DNA of 64,000 nt from Symsagittifera roscoffensis (lineage: Eukaryota; Xenacoelomorpha; Acoela; Convolutidae), in NCBI RefSeq assembly GCF_963678635.1, contig NC_087066.1, positions 15,299,949 through 15,363,948 on the forward strand. Direction: 5' to 3'. Positions 40,593-51,123 of the stretch are shown one piece after another. The stretch's first letter is position 1. Every line of letters starts with the position of its first letter. The notes below the pieces were generated by a model. It was given only the letters and a program-made list of their open reading frames with translations, ran no database searches and had not been told where the DNA came from. The position numbers and the translations under genes were made by a program.

Positions 40593-40681
40593 AGGTTGGC
40601 CATCACTGACCCCACTAAGGACTTCGCATTTAGAGGCAGACCATAGGCTTCGCTCATGGGAAATCCCATTTCCGCTTCAAG

Positions 40682-42169
40682 TCAAACCTTCCAGCTATTG
40701 ATGTGTTTCTGGGTTACCTGCAACACCCCAGGCCATGACTCCACACTCAACGCGGTCACCAAGTGGTGTTCTGACTCTAGTCTCTCCAGTGACTGGAGAC
40801 TGCACATTCTCGAGAAGAATCCCAGAGCTGTTGCTAGGTTGACCGTGGTACTCGCGTAACACTCAGCCACGATCTGTATTTCACTCTTCTCCCTTTCGGT
40901 AATGTCTTCAAACCAGGTGACTAGATCTTCTTTCTGGAAGGACTGTATCCTGACGCATGACCGTCCATCACAGGTGTGCTCGCCATTTCCACACGTCGAA
41001 TCAAGACAACTGCCCGGCTCCATTTTCTTCACCGACCCTAGTCTACTCGTCGCTTCACTTGACTCCTTCGCCTGAGGCAGGATCAGTCTGTGCACTATGC
41101 TCAATGTCGCCAGATCTTCGTCCTCCGCTGGTGCTAATCTCACTCGCTCCGTGACTTCCTCGATCAGGCTCGCATGGGGATGTGGACACCAGGAGGGCCT
41201 CAGCAGTTTCCACACTACTCCCAGATTCGTGACCAACATGCCATTCCCGTTACCCATCTTCAGTTCGACTCTTTTACTTGAGCGCGGTACACTTATCAAC
41301 TCTGGTATCTTCTCGAGAATCAAACCCAAGCAGCTAGGTCTCTCTCTCTCCACAGTGTCTATTTCCACTATCTTCTCTGTCCAGAACTTTAGTAGCTCCG
41401 CCACCTCGTAGTTTCTGTGAGCGCCTCCGGCTTCCGAGTCCAAGAAAGGGTTGTACACCATCCCCATCACTCCAGACACATACTGGTACTCTCCCTTCTT
41501 ATTGGGTTTCAAGTACTCTCCTGACGAGGCCAAGTTACGGTGCACGTCATGTTTCTCCTCAAACTTCTCGTTGTAGAATCTCCGTATCTCATCTAACTTC
41601 CTGTGGCTCTCTAGAGACTGCCTGGAACCATCCTCCTTTTCTATCCCAGTACTCTGGTACACATTCAAGATGACTGTTGAGACTCTCCTTTCCATTGCTT
41701 TGCTCCCAGTTGCTCTTTGCTGGCATGCTAGGATGTTGCTGTCAGTCATCACCGACATTATCCACCTCAAGAAACAAGTAGCGTCTCTCCTCTTTGCCAG
41801 GCTCAAGCCTGAGTTATCCCTAGCCACGTGTTGCATCAATGTCTGATATATTTCTAGACCTTTTCCACCCAACTTCAACTTGTCGTGCGAGGTCAGCGTT
41901 TCCAACTCTATCCCCACCAGGCTCCAGGCGAACATCAATTGTCCTGCTGTTCTAACAAAGGGATTTGCCATCAATGGCGACGCCGATGAAGACGTCCTCA
42001 TCGCTTCTTCAAAATGATCCCTCAACAAGTTCTGCCAAGTGCTCCTCAGATGGCTCCCCAATTCCAATTTGTTAATATCAGCCTTCTGCTGGGTAGCCCA
42101 GTTGCGTCGTTTGCGAGTTTCTTTAGGCAGTCTTCCAATTCCTTCAATGTTTCCAGGGCCACCCACCAC
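40682..42169 (-). pseudogene. element B accessory polyprotein, CCHCC-containing segment
   Basis: 495 open codons spanning sequence that in A is broken by a frameshift and a TGA, so B shows the two A segments are one protein. It includes AKRRDATCFLRWIM, KLDEIRRFYNEKFEE, EYQYVSGVMGMVYNPFL, LRPSWCPHPHA and the conserved Cys/His cluster PGSCLDSTCGNGEHTCDGRS. It ends at a TGA at 40682-40684; homology continues in the same frame to about 40500 (AFSVPKCVRLARMSHHS). Confidence 0.75.
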
Positions 42170-42606
42170 GGTCGGGAGGTGTTCCTCGTTTTATTCTTCT
42201 CGAGAGGATCGCTAGTCACTTGCTTCCCAGTGGCCTGATGTTCATTTGAGACCCATTCTTTGCCGACGTCCACTTCCCATGTTTGCCCGCTCGTCGAACC
42301 TCGTTTCATCTTTGTCCTCTGAGGCTTGAAGTCTTCTTCCGTTGTTGAGTTGGTGGGAACCTCCATCTCTCTTTCTACCTCGAGCAGTTTCCTTGGTTCG
42401 TAACTACTCTTGTAGGCTGCTGTCTTCCATCGTGCCAGAACCATGGGGGCCGTCTCTCTCAAGTTTTTCTCCGAGACCGCATCCGCCGAAGGACTACCCC
42501 ACCCTTCTACCTCTCTCTTTCTCTTGCGAGACTTCACGTCTTTCCTTGGGGGCGTTGCCGTTATCATCACTGATTCGACCTCTCTGTCTCCATCCAACCC
42601 TTCCAA
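42046..42606 (-). pseudogene. element B accessory polyprotein, linker segment
   Basis: 186 open codons, charged and low in complexity, equivalent in position to the disordered linker of A. Sequence similarity to A is weak. Its frame differs from both neighbours. Confidence 0.5.
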
Positions 42607-42866
42607 CTCTTGCCTCCCCCTGCTCGAGCCTTAAGGATATTAGTACTTTTAATTATATTACTAGTTTCGACCTTATCCCCCTTACACTTTCAATTATTTT
42701 ATTGACAGTTTTTTTGTTTCAGAGTAGAGCTGTCTTTACATTCGTCTTCTTTGGTCTTCTGTGATGCCTTCCTCAACTCGACCATCTTGCTCAGCAGTTC
42801 TCCTCTAGCTTTCTCCTCCAGAGCCGTCCCCATCAGGACAGGCTCTCCGAACTTCACCACTGTGTC

Positions 42867-43523
42867 TCACAGTTCTTCCTTGAAATCATCCAGTGTGATC
42901 TCGTCATCCACTTCTCGATTGAACTCGCTCAAGAATTCTCGCCAAGCGTCCTCATCCAGAGTGCCTAGGAATATGGTCTTGTTTCCCTCGAAGGTATTCT
43001 TCTCTCTTTCTTCTGCGCTGAAGAGTATCATTCCCATATTAGAATTCTCAGCCATCAGTGGCAACTCTAGATTTTTACGGGGAAATGAGGTCAGATGTGG
43101 TGTGGGAGTGTCTGCCCAATTTTCTCCGCTCAGGTCCTTCAACAGCTCTTGAGTGATGAATTCCTCTTCTGATGGTTTTCGTTCGGGCGTGTTCCCCACT
43201 TCCATATCTTCCCCTGCCTCGCTGAGAGTCTCATCCATGCTTTCTTCTCCTGATTCGACTCTTCTCCTCTCAAGGATCCTCCTGAATCGATCTTCTACAG
43301 GGCCGCTTCTTTTATCTCCAGGGGTGCCCACCGACAGGGGTGATGGTGTCGTCGGATCTGGTTTCTTGTATTCCGTCAGAGCCACATACAACGGGCCTGC
43401 TGCATCCAGCTCCTTCCCCTCCTGTCTCATCTCCACCTGCTCCAGTCCGTAAGGTGCCCGGTATCTTCTCGTGGCAAACTTCATCTCGTCCTTTAGTGCA
43501 ATGTGTCCTTCTTCCACGATCAT
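42867..43523 (-). pseudogene. element B accessory polyprotein, acidic segment
   Basis: 218 open codons, acidic (ESGEESMDETLSEAGEDMEV), in the same frame as 43536-43886 and separated from it by a single stop. It corresponds to the acidic middle of the A central segment. Confidence 0.55.
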
Positions 43524-43535
43524 CCTGCCATCGTC

Positions 43536-44162
43536 TCACACGGGCAACATGTTCTCCAAACCCGCCCGCTCAAGCTTTCTCAAGACCTCTCGTATCTCGA
43601 ATTTTGGGGGCAATGAGCCTCTCATCTTCTTCGCTTGGGTCGTCCAGGAGTTTATTTTTATGTCACAGGTGTGAAAATAGACCGCTGCAGTGTAGCCGCT
43701 GCAGTGTAGGGGATCCCAGCCATCGGTGAATTCCCTCTGCTGCCCTTCCGCCGCTGGTCCCAGGGTCATTCTCCTCCTTACCGTTGGGAACTCTGGAATG
43801 GTTATTGGCAAGACTTCCTTCTCCAGTATTGCCTCTAGCTCCCACTTCACCAACTCGAAGCTCTTCTTCCATGCGGGAATTCTCAAGACCTCTTGTCCAC
43901 TCGCCGTCAGGGGATTTAGGTTCCAGAATTTGGGGTAAGTTTCGATGGGCCCTCGCGTTTACCTCCCATCCTACACTGCAGTTGTCCTCGGAAACTGTAC
44001 ACCATCAATTCTTCCGAAGAGTACCGTGTTGCTCATTTGTGCCCTCAGCACCTCTTGCTGACACCAGTTGAGTGTCGTCCCATCCAGTATACTTATGAGG
44101 CTCAACTGTGTCACGGAGTTGCGATAAGCTGTCACCAGAGGATCTGGAAACGCGTATGTCAC
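43536..44162 (-). pseudogene. element B accessory polyprotein, segment with at least one stop
   Basis: Two open stretches in one frame (43971-44162 and 43536-43886). They contain TYAFPDPLVTAYRNSV and TTLNWCQQEVLRAQM, matching A residues TFAFPDVKVEAYRRSV and STLNWCEQNTLRELM, then IPEFPTVRRRMTLG matching A IPEFPLIRRMLLG. A frameshift near 44165 separates it from the next segment. Confidence 0.65.
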
Positions 44163-44967
44163 GGCCGGTCCATAAGCAGGTTGAGACCTCCTCCAGCCCC
44201 CGGATTATCCCCATTGGGTCCGATCTCATTGCCAGGCACAGGTCTGTCAACAGAGGCATGCCCCCATTCACTTTCCTCCATTCATCTCTCGTCTTTGGAT
44301 TCTTTTCCTCACCAGTCATGTGTCGGTTCTGCATCAGGAGGTACTCCACTAGCAGCGTCTTTAGCCCTGCAGCACACTTATGTGAATAGGTGTCAATGCT
44401 CGAGTGGGTTTTTCCCATCGACAGGGGCTCCCCATATTTCGTTAGTCGATGAAATGACACCAGTTCACCATGGGTCAGGAGCACCAGTGCCAGATACCCG
44501 TCAATCCGGAGTGTTTCCACACCCCGACTGAACATGTACGCTGGACCCATATTGAATAGGTACCTCGGATAAACCAGGTACAGTGCCAACAACAGGCTGA
44601 TGGGCATGTTCAGGATTTCTTGTACAAAGGCTCCAAAGATGGTCTCCTTTGCACCAAACACTCCAGCCATGAACTCCTTTCCCCAACAAGGACTCAAGAA
44701 CTCAAGAATCTCGTGATCCCTCCTCGTCCTCAGCTCGCCCTTTGCGTGCTCCCTCCAGAATCCTCCAATTGTGACCTCGTTGGCAGCTGTGACGAACCTG
44801 GTCACCGTCATTTCCCTTTTCTCGGCCACTTCCAGCTGCTCCTCAAGAAAACTCCAGATTTGCTTCACAAGAAGTGGGGCATTCTCCTTCGTCTTCTCCG
44901 TAGCGTTTTCCAACCTTGGTGTCAGGAATGGCCACCTGCCTCTTTCTTGTGTCAGCCGATACACCAT
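44005..44967 (-). pseudogene. element B accessory polyprotein, NGGMPLLTDL segment
   Basis: 320 open codons in the same frame as 45019-46122, separated by one TAG. It matches A 21238-22107 and the start of the A central segment, with RIDGYLALVLLTHGELVSF and NGGMPLLTDLCLAMRSDP. It reads through the position of the A TAG (YLLMQNRHMTGEE). The last 60 codons are out of frame with the homology. Confidence 0.7.
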
Positions 44968-45018
44968 CGACTCCAGTTGCTTCTCTGTTGCGGCTACGTT
45001 CTTTCTTTCGTTGCTCGG

Positions 45019-46122
45019 TCATCTAGACTTACTGGTGGAGCTTGTGATAGTCAAGTCCATGCTTCGAAACCACAGGCTGGCCGTCAGGTGAGTTATTATT
45101 GGATGATCGTCCCCTATAACCGGACTGAACTTGAGTTGTCTGGCGAAGTTCGATATCTCCAGCAAGAGGACCTCGTCCAATACAATGAGGATGTCTGCTA
45201 ACTCGTAGAAGCCCCTCAACGCGTGGGATACATCCGCCCACGCCGCCGCCAGTTCTGACTTGCGAAGCCTCAAGTTCGTCGGTTCCAACTCCCGATTGGG
45301 AGCTGCCATCAGGATCCGCCATCCATTCCCCTCGGCTATTAAAATCAAGACCGCATACACAAACTGCAGAGCGGGAGGCAAGCTCGCGTACCCGGGGGAC
45401 GTCGTGAACACCACTCTTGTCTTGGAACCAAACCGCGAGATAACGTTCTCCTGTACCTCATTCATCGCTGCAAATAACGTCTGGATAGCTTCCCAGATTC
45501 TCTTCGGCGCCGGTTCATCGCCCTTGAGCTGCTCAAGAAACCCAGTCGCATGCAGGTGATTATTCATTCCCGCAAACATTAGTAGCTCGGGCTCGCAAGG
45601 CATCTCCGATTTTATTGCTACCACCAAGGTTAACATTTGGTTCAGCTCAGCTCCTGGCAGTGAGTATATCAAAGTCTCCGGCCAGAACAACTTGGGAGAC
45701 GTTCCCTCGAAGTCTGATCCCGCTACGATGACCACCCTCACAACAGCTGGATCTGCTCTGTCGTAAACTGCCAAGGTCTTGGCCAATTGGGTGTTCCCGC
45801 AGGGTTTCCCGTATCTAGGATCGTCTGCCAACCTCGTGCCTTCATAAGCAGCATCCGGCAGTTCCATTTCCCTTGGGTCCAACAGTTTGTCCACCACCCT
45901 CAACTGTGCTGGAGTTGCCAACCTAATTCTGGCAATGGTCGTTCGATGTTTGGGGGGGGGGGGGGGGGCTCCACTATGAGTCCCGGACTCCCCAGCAACT
46001 TGAGAGGCCTGTAATTGATAGGTCCCATGACCGATTTTGTGGGAATCCCAGTCAGGTCCGCCGTCTCCATTATTTTCGCTCTTGAGAAATGCGTCTCGTG
46101 AGCCTTCAAACAGTCCACGCAC
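45019..46122 (-). pseudogene. element B accessory polyprotein, second SGNH-like region
   Basis: 367 open codons matching the C-terminal half of the A SGNH segment and reading on through the A frameshift point. Shared blocks are KLFWPETLIYSLPGAEL, LLMFAGMNNHLHATGFLEQL (A has IVFAGINDHLHNRGFL), TTSPGYASLPPALQFVYAV and LDEVLLLEISNFARQLKFS. The start of the open stretch lies in the wrong frame before a 17-base homopolymer (45952-45968), so real homology begins near residue 55. Confidence 0.75.
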
Positions 46123-46502
46123 TGGTGTCTACTCAAGTCTTCATGTGACACTCGCTCGAGGCTCAAAGCTTCCACCAACTCTTGTCTGCATTCCAGGTCT
46201 TCCAAGTCCAGCTCCTTTACCTTCTTCCGATATCTCGACCGACTGGTCTCCGCCGGTCTCTCCGCCCTCTTGCTCTCCACCACTACCACCGAGGATACTA
46301 CCGAACTCTGAGGTGTTGATGACGTTGCCTCCTCGGCCTCCATTGGTGCGGCACCTAATGATCTGGTCCGGCTGCTCCTCGAGCTGTCTCTAGAATCGAC
46401 CGTCGCTCCCAGGCGACTGGATAAAGTTCTTGAGTTAAAGAAAGGTGGATTTGGAGGTGGCTCGAATGTGAATTGGGCCGTCTCCAGCAATTCTGTCTCC
46501 AA
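45900..46502 (-). pseudogene. element B accessory polyprotein, linker after the SGNH domain
   Basis: About 200 open codons in the same frame as the SGNH segment, separated from it by a TGA that replaces the Trp of A (QAWLNRVFQ against VE-stop-LNDVFQ). It contains a Ser/Arg-rich linker and VMGPINYRPLK (A has TMGPVNARPLQ), then runs into a poly-proline tract encoded by 17 C, where the frame is lost. Confidence 0.65.
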
Positions 46503-46535
46503 CGCGCTTATGTGCCTTTGGAAGACATCATTCAG

Positions 46536-47432
46536 TCATTCCACTCCCCTAGGCCTGTCAAAGTGGATCTCGTCTGAGGATGCATCGTCGGGGAAAACAG
46601 ATCGCTCCATCTGCTCGGCTACGTCCAGTAATCCAACGGGAGGGACACTCCTTCGATGTATTTGCCTGATTATTTCGTTCAGGTTTCGCACCTTTGTGTT
46701 CATTTCCATCGCGTGTTGGTCCGCCTTCATGTTGTAGGGAATGGTACACACCGTGAGAATGGCAGGATCCATTTGAATCCGTAATTCCTCAAGGATGCAG
46801 CTCATCTTGTCATGTAGCTTCATCACCTTCCTGGACTCCCCCCTGGACACGTCATTCGTCCCGATCATTAGAGTCACCGTATATACTCTCGCCATCCCTA
46901 GCATCTCAAGTGATGCCAATATCTGTGGCATCGCAGCTCCAGCGAAACTCAAGATCCCCATTTGCCAATGTGATTGAATCCGGGTCAGCACCCGCAGCAG
47001 GCTGTCCCCTACGATTAGGTGGACCGCCCCCTCTGGTACACGTGGCTGCGTAAGGTATTCCACCCAAGCCGCGTCATGGAAGCAATCCCTCCTGACTCTT
47101 TGTGCCGTGCTCCAATCCATGCGATTGTGCCTGTGGTACCTGCCCTCCGTGTTCTTCTTGTAGCTTGAGATTACCACACTCCTGATCGGTTGCTCCCTCC
47201 ACGTCGGGGGTAGCTCCACTCTTGCTGGACTCTCACGATTCCTTAGTTGTAGCCTTTCGTTCAATTCTTTCAGACGTGACGAGCTGCCGCTCAGCTGACT
47301 GCTGCTCGGGGTTGAACTCGGGGTATACCCAGGCAGTGCGACGTCCATCAATGGACGTATCGGTTGTGTCTCTAGGCCACGCAGGGAAGACGTTGACTCA
47401 GTTGGTATCCATACCTCCAAACCCTCATTCAT
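46536..47432 (-). pseudogene. element B accessory polyprotein, SGNH-hydrolase-like domain
   Basis: 298 open codons from ATG 47430-47432. SGNH blocks are present: HLIVGDSLLRVL (about residue 140), FAGAAMPQIL, LMIGTNDVSRG (about 190) and DEIHFD (about 287). Compared with A it lacks most of the N-terminal coiled-coil region. Keeping all catalytic blocks in an element that has lost replication genes suggests this domain mattered. The frame ends in a TGA at a Trp codon position. Confidence 0.75.
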
Positions 47433-47689
47433 ATGCTCCTGAGCCGCGCGGTCAAGGTTAAATCATCCCTTCGATCTGGGAGCTTCAACCACCTCCATCC
47501 GCGACTCTGGTCTTGAGCCGGTAACTATTCGCTCTTTGGGCCTGGCTCAAAGTCTTGATCCCCACAGTACCGGATCTTTAGGACTAGTCAGAAAATTTAA
47601 TTTTGCGATTGATTACTTCAACCTGTCTTAGTACTCTTTAGTACCGTCACCCCCCTTCTTTATACTGTTCCAAAACTTCCTCTCTACTG

Positions 47690-48600
47690 TCCCAAGACTA
47701 TTCAGTGCTGTCCCAGTACTTCTTGTTAGTGTCCCAAGACCACTGTCCCAAGACCCTTACCCTAAGACGACTATCCCAAGACTACTGTCCCAAGACTAGT
47801 GTCCCAAGGCCACTGTCCTAAGACTACTGTCCCATGACCCTTGCCCTAAGACTACTGTCCCAAGACTAGTGTCCCAAAACCACTGTCCCAAGACTACTGC
47901 CCCAAGACCAGTGTCCCAGGACTACTGTCCCAAGACCAGTGTCCCAAGACCACTGTCCCAAGACCACTGTCCCAAGACCAGTGTCCCAAGACCACTGTCC
48001 CAAGACCACTGTCCCAAGACCACTGTCTCAAGACCACTGTCCCAAGACCACTGTCCCAAGACCACTGTCCCAAGACCACTGTTCCAAGACCACTGTCCCA
48101 AGACCACTGTCCCATGACCACTGTCCCAAGACCACTGTCCCAAGACCACTGTCCCAAGACCACTGTCCCAAGACCACTGTCCCAAGACCACTGTCCCAAG
48201 ACCACTGTCCCAAGACCACTGTTCCAAGACCACTGTCCTAAGACCACTGTCCCAAGACCACTGTCCCAAGACCACTGTCCCAAGACCACTGTCCCAAGAC
48301 CACTGTCCCAAGACCGCTGTCCCTAGACCACTGTCCCAAGACCACTGTCCCAAGACCAGTGTCCCAAGACTAGTGTCCCAAGACCACTGTCCCAAGACCG
48401 CTGACCCAAGACTGCTGTCCCAAGACTACTGTCCCAAGACCAGTGTCCCAAGACTACTGTCCCAAGACCAGTGTCCCAAGACTGCACCATCCCAAGACTG
48501 TCCCAAGACTGCACTGTCCCCAGACTGTCCCAAGACTGTACTGCTCCAAGACCGTCCCCAGACTGCAATGTCCCAAGACTTCTTCGGTACTGTCCCAAGA
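47690..48600. repeat. 14-bp minisatellite (CCACTGTCCCAAGA)n
   Basis: About 60 tandem copies of a 14-bp unit, nearly perfect in 47940-48350 and degenerate towards both ends. Because 14 is not a multiple of three, every frame repeats a 14-residue peptide after three units, which creates long but meaningless open frames on both strands. Confidence 0.95.
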
Positions 48601-49492
48601 CTTGTCACTAAGTGTCTGGATAGTAGGATCTCTTCTTCTTCGTTGTGGGGACTTTTTAGAACCACTGTACCGTGTACCACCACTTGAGCTCTAGTAATAA
48701 TTTTCCCAAAATCCCTATCTTAATGGCCAAAATCCAAATACTGACCCCCCTGTATTTATCTCCCTCTCGTTGTTTCAGGCTATTTGAAACCCCAACTTCT
48801 TCGCAGGTATCTTGTGATCACCTGTTCGTTCAAATACCAATAACAAATTTTCACTAAAACGTAAAAAATTAAACAGGAAAAATTATAAAAACAGAGAGAT
48901 GAACCCACCTCAAATTCAAAGCTGACTGATGTCTGGTACCCGATTGCCACGCGTTTTCCTCCCCCCTGCTAGCGATCTTACGGGGTATCACAAAAACTGT
49001 CTATATCCGTTCCCCCCTACCGATCCGACCAGGGTACCTATCTTAATTTGATGTTAAATTTGGATATCCGCTTCTTATAACCATTGCGTGTAAGTATCTA
49101 ATGTAACTAAATCGACGATGCCGAACAATTAGTTACTCTAATGTGTCCCCCCTTTTTACAATTTACAACCGCCAACCTCTAACCTAACCAGCCCCTTCTA
49201 ACCTCCCCCCTCTTTAGCCCCCCTCTTAAGCCGAAAAATCCCTTAAGCGCCGGGTGCTAAACCTCTCGAGAGAAAACCGTAGACCTGTTTCCAGGCCTGC
49301 TTGTGTAAAAACTTCCTCAGAACAATGGGGCTCCGCTGATCCAATTTTACACTTATTTTCCATAACGTAATGTGGATTTTAACGATACCCGTTTGCCCAA
49401 CTTGAGAACACCCCTGTGCGTCCTCTTCTTGTTGTAGCGATCCCGTGCTGGTTGTCCCCTTGACGTGCACTGCACTTGACACCAGCACCACC

Positions 49493-49697
49493 TTCCCACT
49501 TGGCTGGTCACTTCTTCCAGTCAAGTTTCCTAGCGGTTCAGCTCAGTCCTTGTGAACCACTTTCCCACTCGGCTGGTGACCTCTTCCATTCAAGTCTCCT
49601 AGTGGTCCGGATCTGTCCTTGTGAACCACTTTCCCACTCGGCTGGTCACTTCTTCCAGTCAAGTCTCCTAGAGGTTCGGCTAGGTTGCAAGCTATCT
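49493..49697. repeat. 69-bp tandem repeat, three copies
   Basis: The landmark TTCCCACT recurs at 49493, 49562 and 49631. Each unit contains GGCTGGTCACTTCTTCCAGT and TCAAGTCTCCTAG. The array lies in the B leader. The open frame over it has no known domain. Confidence 0.85.
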
Positions 49698-50119
49698 GAA
49701 AACCCTTAACAACGCCCCCCACTTGGGCACCTTATTGAAGTCACTGGTTTGGATTGCTAGATTGATCGAAACGATCGGTCTTATAAAACAGTATGGGTAT
49801 ACTATTTAGTTAATATAAAGGTTTGATCCAACTAATCTGGTATCGAAGTCACTGTCATTTTTTGTTTTAAGGTTTTTGTTCTTTTTTCTATACTTTTTTC
49901 TTGTTTTTGTCCCCCTAGTTACCCCCCCTTACTCGGGTAGCTAAGCCTCGTTCGGAGAGCGTACCAGGAAGTTTTCTCAAGTTTTCTTAAAAAGCTATCA
50001 CGGTACAACCGGAAGGTTTGCACGTTCCCGCTGAACCGTACCACCGGTACTCTAGAATGGACATGCAGCCCGGAGCTGTGTCAAGTGGGTTCGACTCCGT
50101 AGTCATGATGTCGTAAAAA

Positions 50120-50206
50120 CACCCAGGAGCGCCATAAAAACACTATGTGACAGTCGCCTACTTCGGTCACATAGTGTTTTTATGGCGCTATGTGACCGAA
50201 GTAGCC
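50120..50206. repeat. inverted duplication of the element B LTR/leader junction
   Basis: A second copy of the primer-binding sequence (50120-50134) and 12 bases of leader is followed by the first 26 bp of the B LTR (50146-50171), then an inverted copy of the leader and LTR start. The arms 50129-50151 and 50166-50188 are perfect 23-bp inverted repeats around a 14-nt loop. It looks like a snap-back or template-switch product. Confidence 0.8.
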
Positions 50207-50221
50207 CACCCAGGAGCGCCA
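50207..50221 (-). promoter_or_regulatory. element B candidate primer-binding site
   Basis: Minus-strand TGGCGCTCCTGGGTG, identical to the candidate site of element A, 11 nt from the LTR. Confidence 0.6.
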
Positions 50222-50232
50222 TAAAAACACTA

Positions 50233-51106
50233 TGTAACAGTCACCTACTTCGGTCACAAATGAGGCTTAAGAAAAATAGGCCCTATAACCATTGGCTCAA
50301 GAGTCAGGGACACTATCTCTTGTGTTTTTCTACCTCAAAAGGGTCGGAGCCAATTCGGTTCGCTTGCGACCCGTTACAGCTTAAAGGCCACTACCAAAAT
50401 ATCTCCCCACTCTAGAAAATAAGAACGTCCCCATACTTAGGTCTCGAGATACCCAAAATACACGAACGCCGTTAAAAACAGGGTCGGAACAATCCGTTAA
50501 GTTACTTTTTATTAGACAGTGGAACTTTGACCCATTTCAGATGGATCAACCTAAAACTCGCCTTACCTCAACATAACAATCATAAAACACACTCGAGAAA
50601 ATTAAATTAGGTACTTACATAGCAGCACACTCGAGAACTAGAGGTAACTAAATTAGTAAGCAACTTGAGAATGATCGGGGAATTAAGTTTAATTCAATAA
50701 GTTCTAATCAAACAAGTTTTATCTCAAGAATGGAGTTTTGGTTCTGGACCATTGGGACACTTCGGTTGTCCACCTTTCCACCGAAGACTCACTCTGGTTC
50801 AGCTAGATTCCGATCTTCTTTTGTAATCACTGTCTCCTATATCAAGATAGGACAGCTCTACTCTCGTGGTTTTTATTATTATCTTGGAAATTGCGAATAG
50901 CAATTTCCCACTGTTTTTCTGTCACTTTCCCGCAATTGTCAATTAAGTCGTTCTCCTTTTTTTTAAATTTTTTTCGTTTTCAGTTGTCGCGAGAAAACTG
51001 AGCATGACAGGCTCCATTCGAATTTTTGAAAAATAAAACTTCAATCCAAAACCACGTATTATCGTGTTCCTCAAGGTCAAACTTCCAGATATGACCGACT
51101 GGCACA
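50233..51106 (-). repeat. element B 5' LTR (intact)
   Basis: 874 bp, TGTAACAGTC to GACTGGCACA. It provides the uninterrupted sequence TTTAATTCAATAAG across the point where A entered the other copy. Confidence 0.92.
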
Positions 51107-51123
51107 AATATAATATACAAGTG

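Larger units (their letters stand above)
47433..50206 (-). other. element B leader (5' untranslated region)
   Basis: About 2.8 kb between primer-binding site and coding region. It contains a large 14-bp minisatellite (47690-48600), C-rich single-copy sequence (48900-49250), a 69-bp tandem repeat (49493-49697) and, beside the primer-binding site, a duplicated and inverted LTR/leader junction (50120-50206). The stretch 50090-50145 resembles the equivalent part of the A leader. No gag or pol remnant is seen. Confidence 0.7.
14072..51106 (-). mobile_element. LTR element B: non-autonomous, interrupted by element A
   Basis: Outer LTR retrotransposon of about 13.0 kb without A. Its ends are TGTAACAGTCG and ...CGACTGGCACA, an imperfect inverted repeat. 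The flanks share AAT (AAAT if the terminal A is ambiguous), a possible 3-4 bp target duplication. Transcription runs right to left: 5' LTR 50233-51106, primer-binding site 50207-50221, repeat-rich leader, decayed accessory polyprotein 39432-47432, polypurine tract 38994-39005, and 3' LTR 38584-38993 plus 14072-14546. There is no trace of gag, protease, RT or integrase in its 11.2-kb interior. By eye the LTRs differ at roughly 25-30 sites plus a 12-13 bp indel, so B is older than A. Confidence 0.85.

Noticed and set aside
47869-48395. Long open frames on both strands over the 14-bp minisatellite
   Set aside because: They are a by-product of a stop-free repeat; the peptides are periodic in every frame.
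47690-48600. CRISPR-like array
   Set aside because: No spacers: units are contiguous 14-mers, and the genome is eukaryotic.
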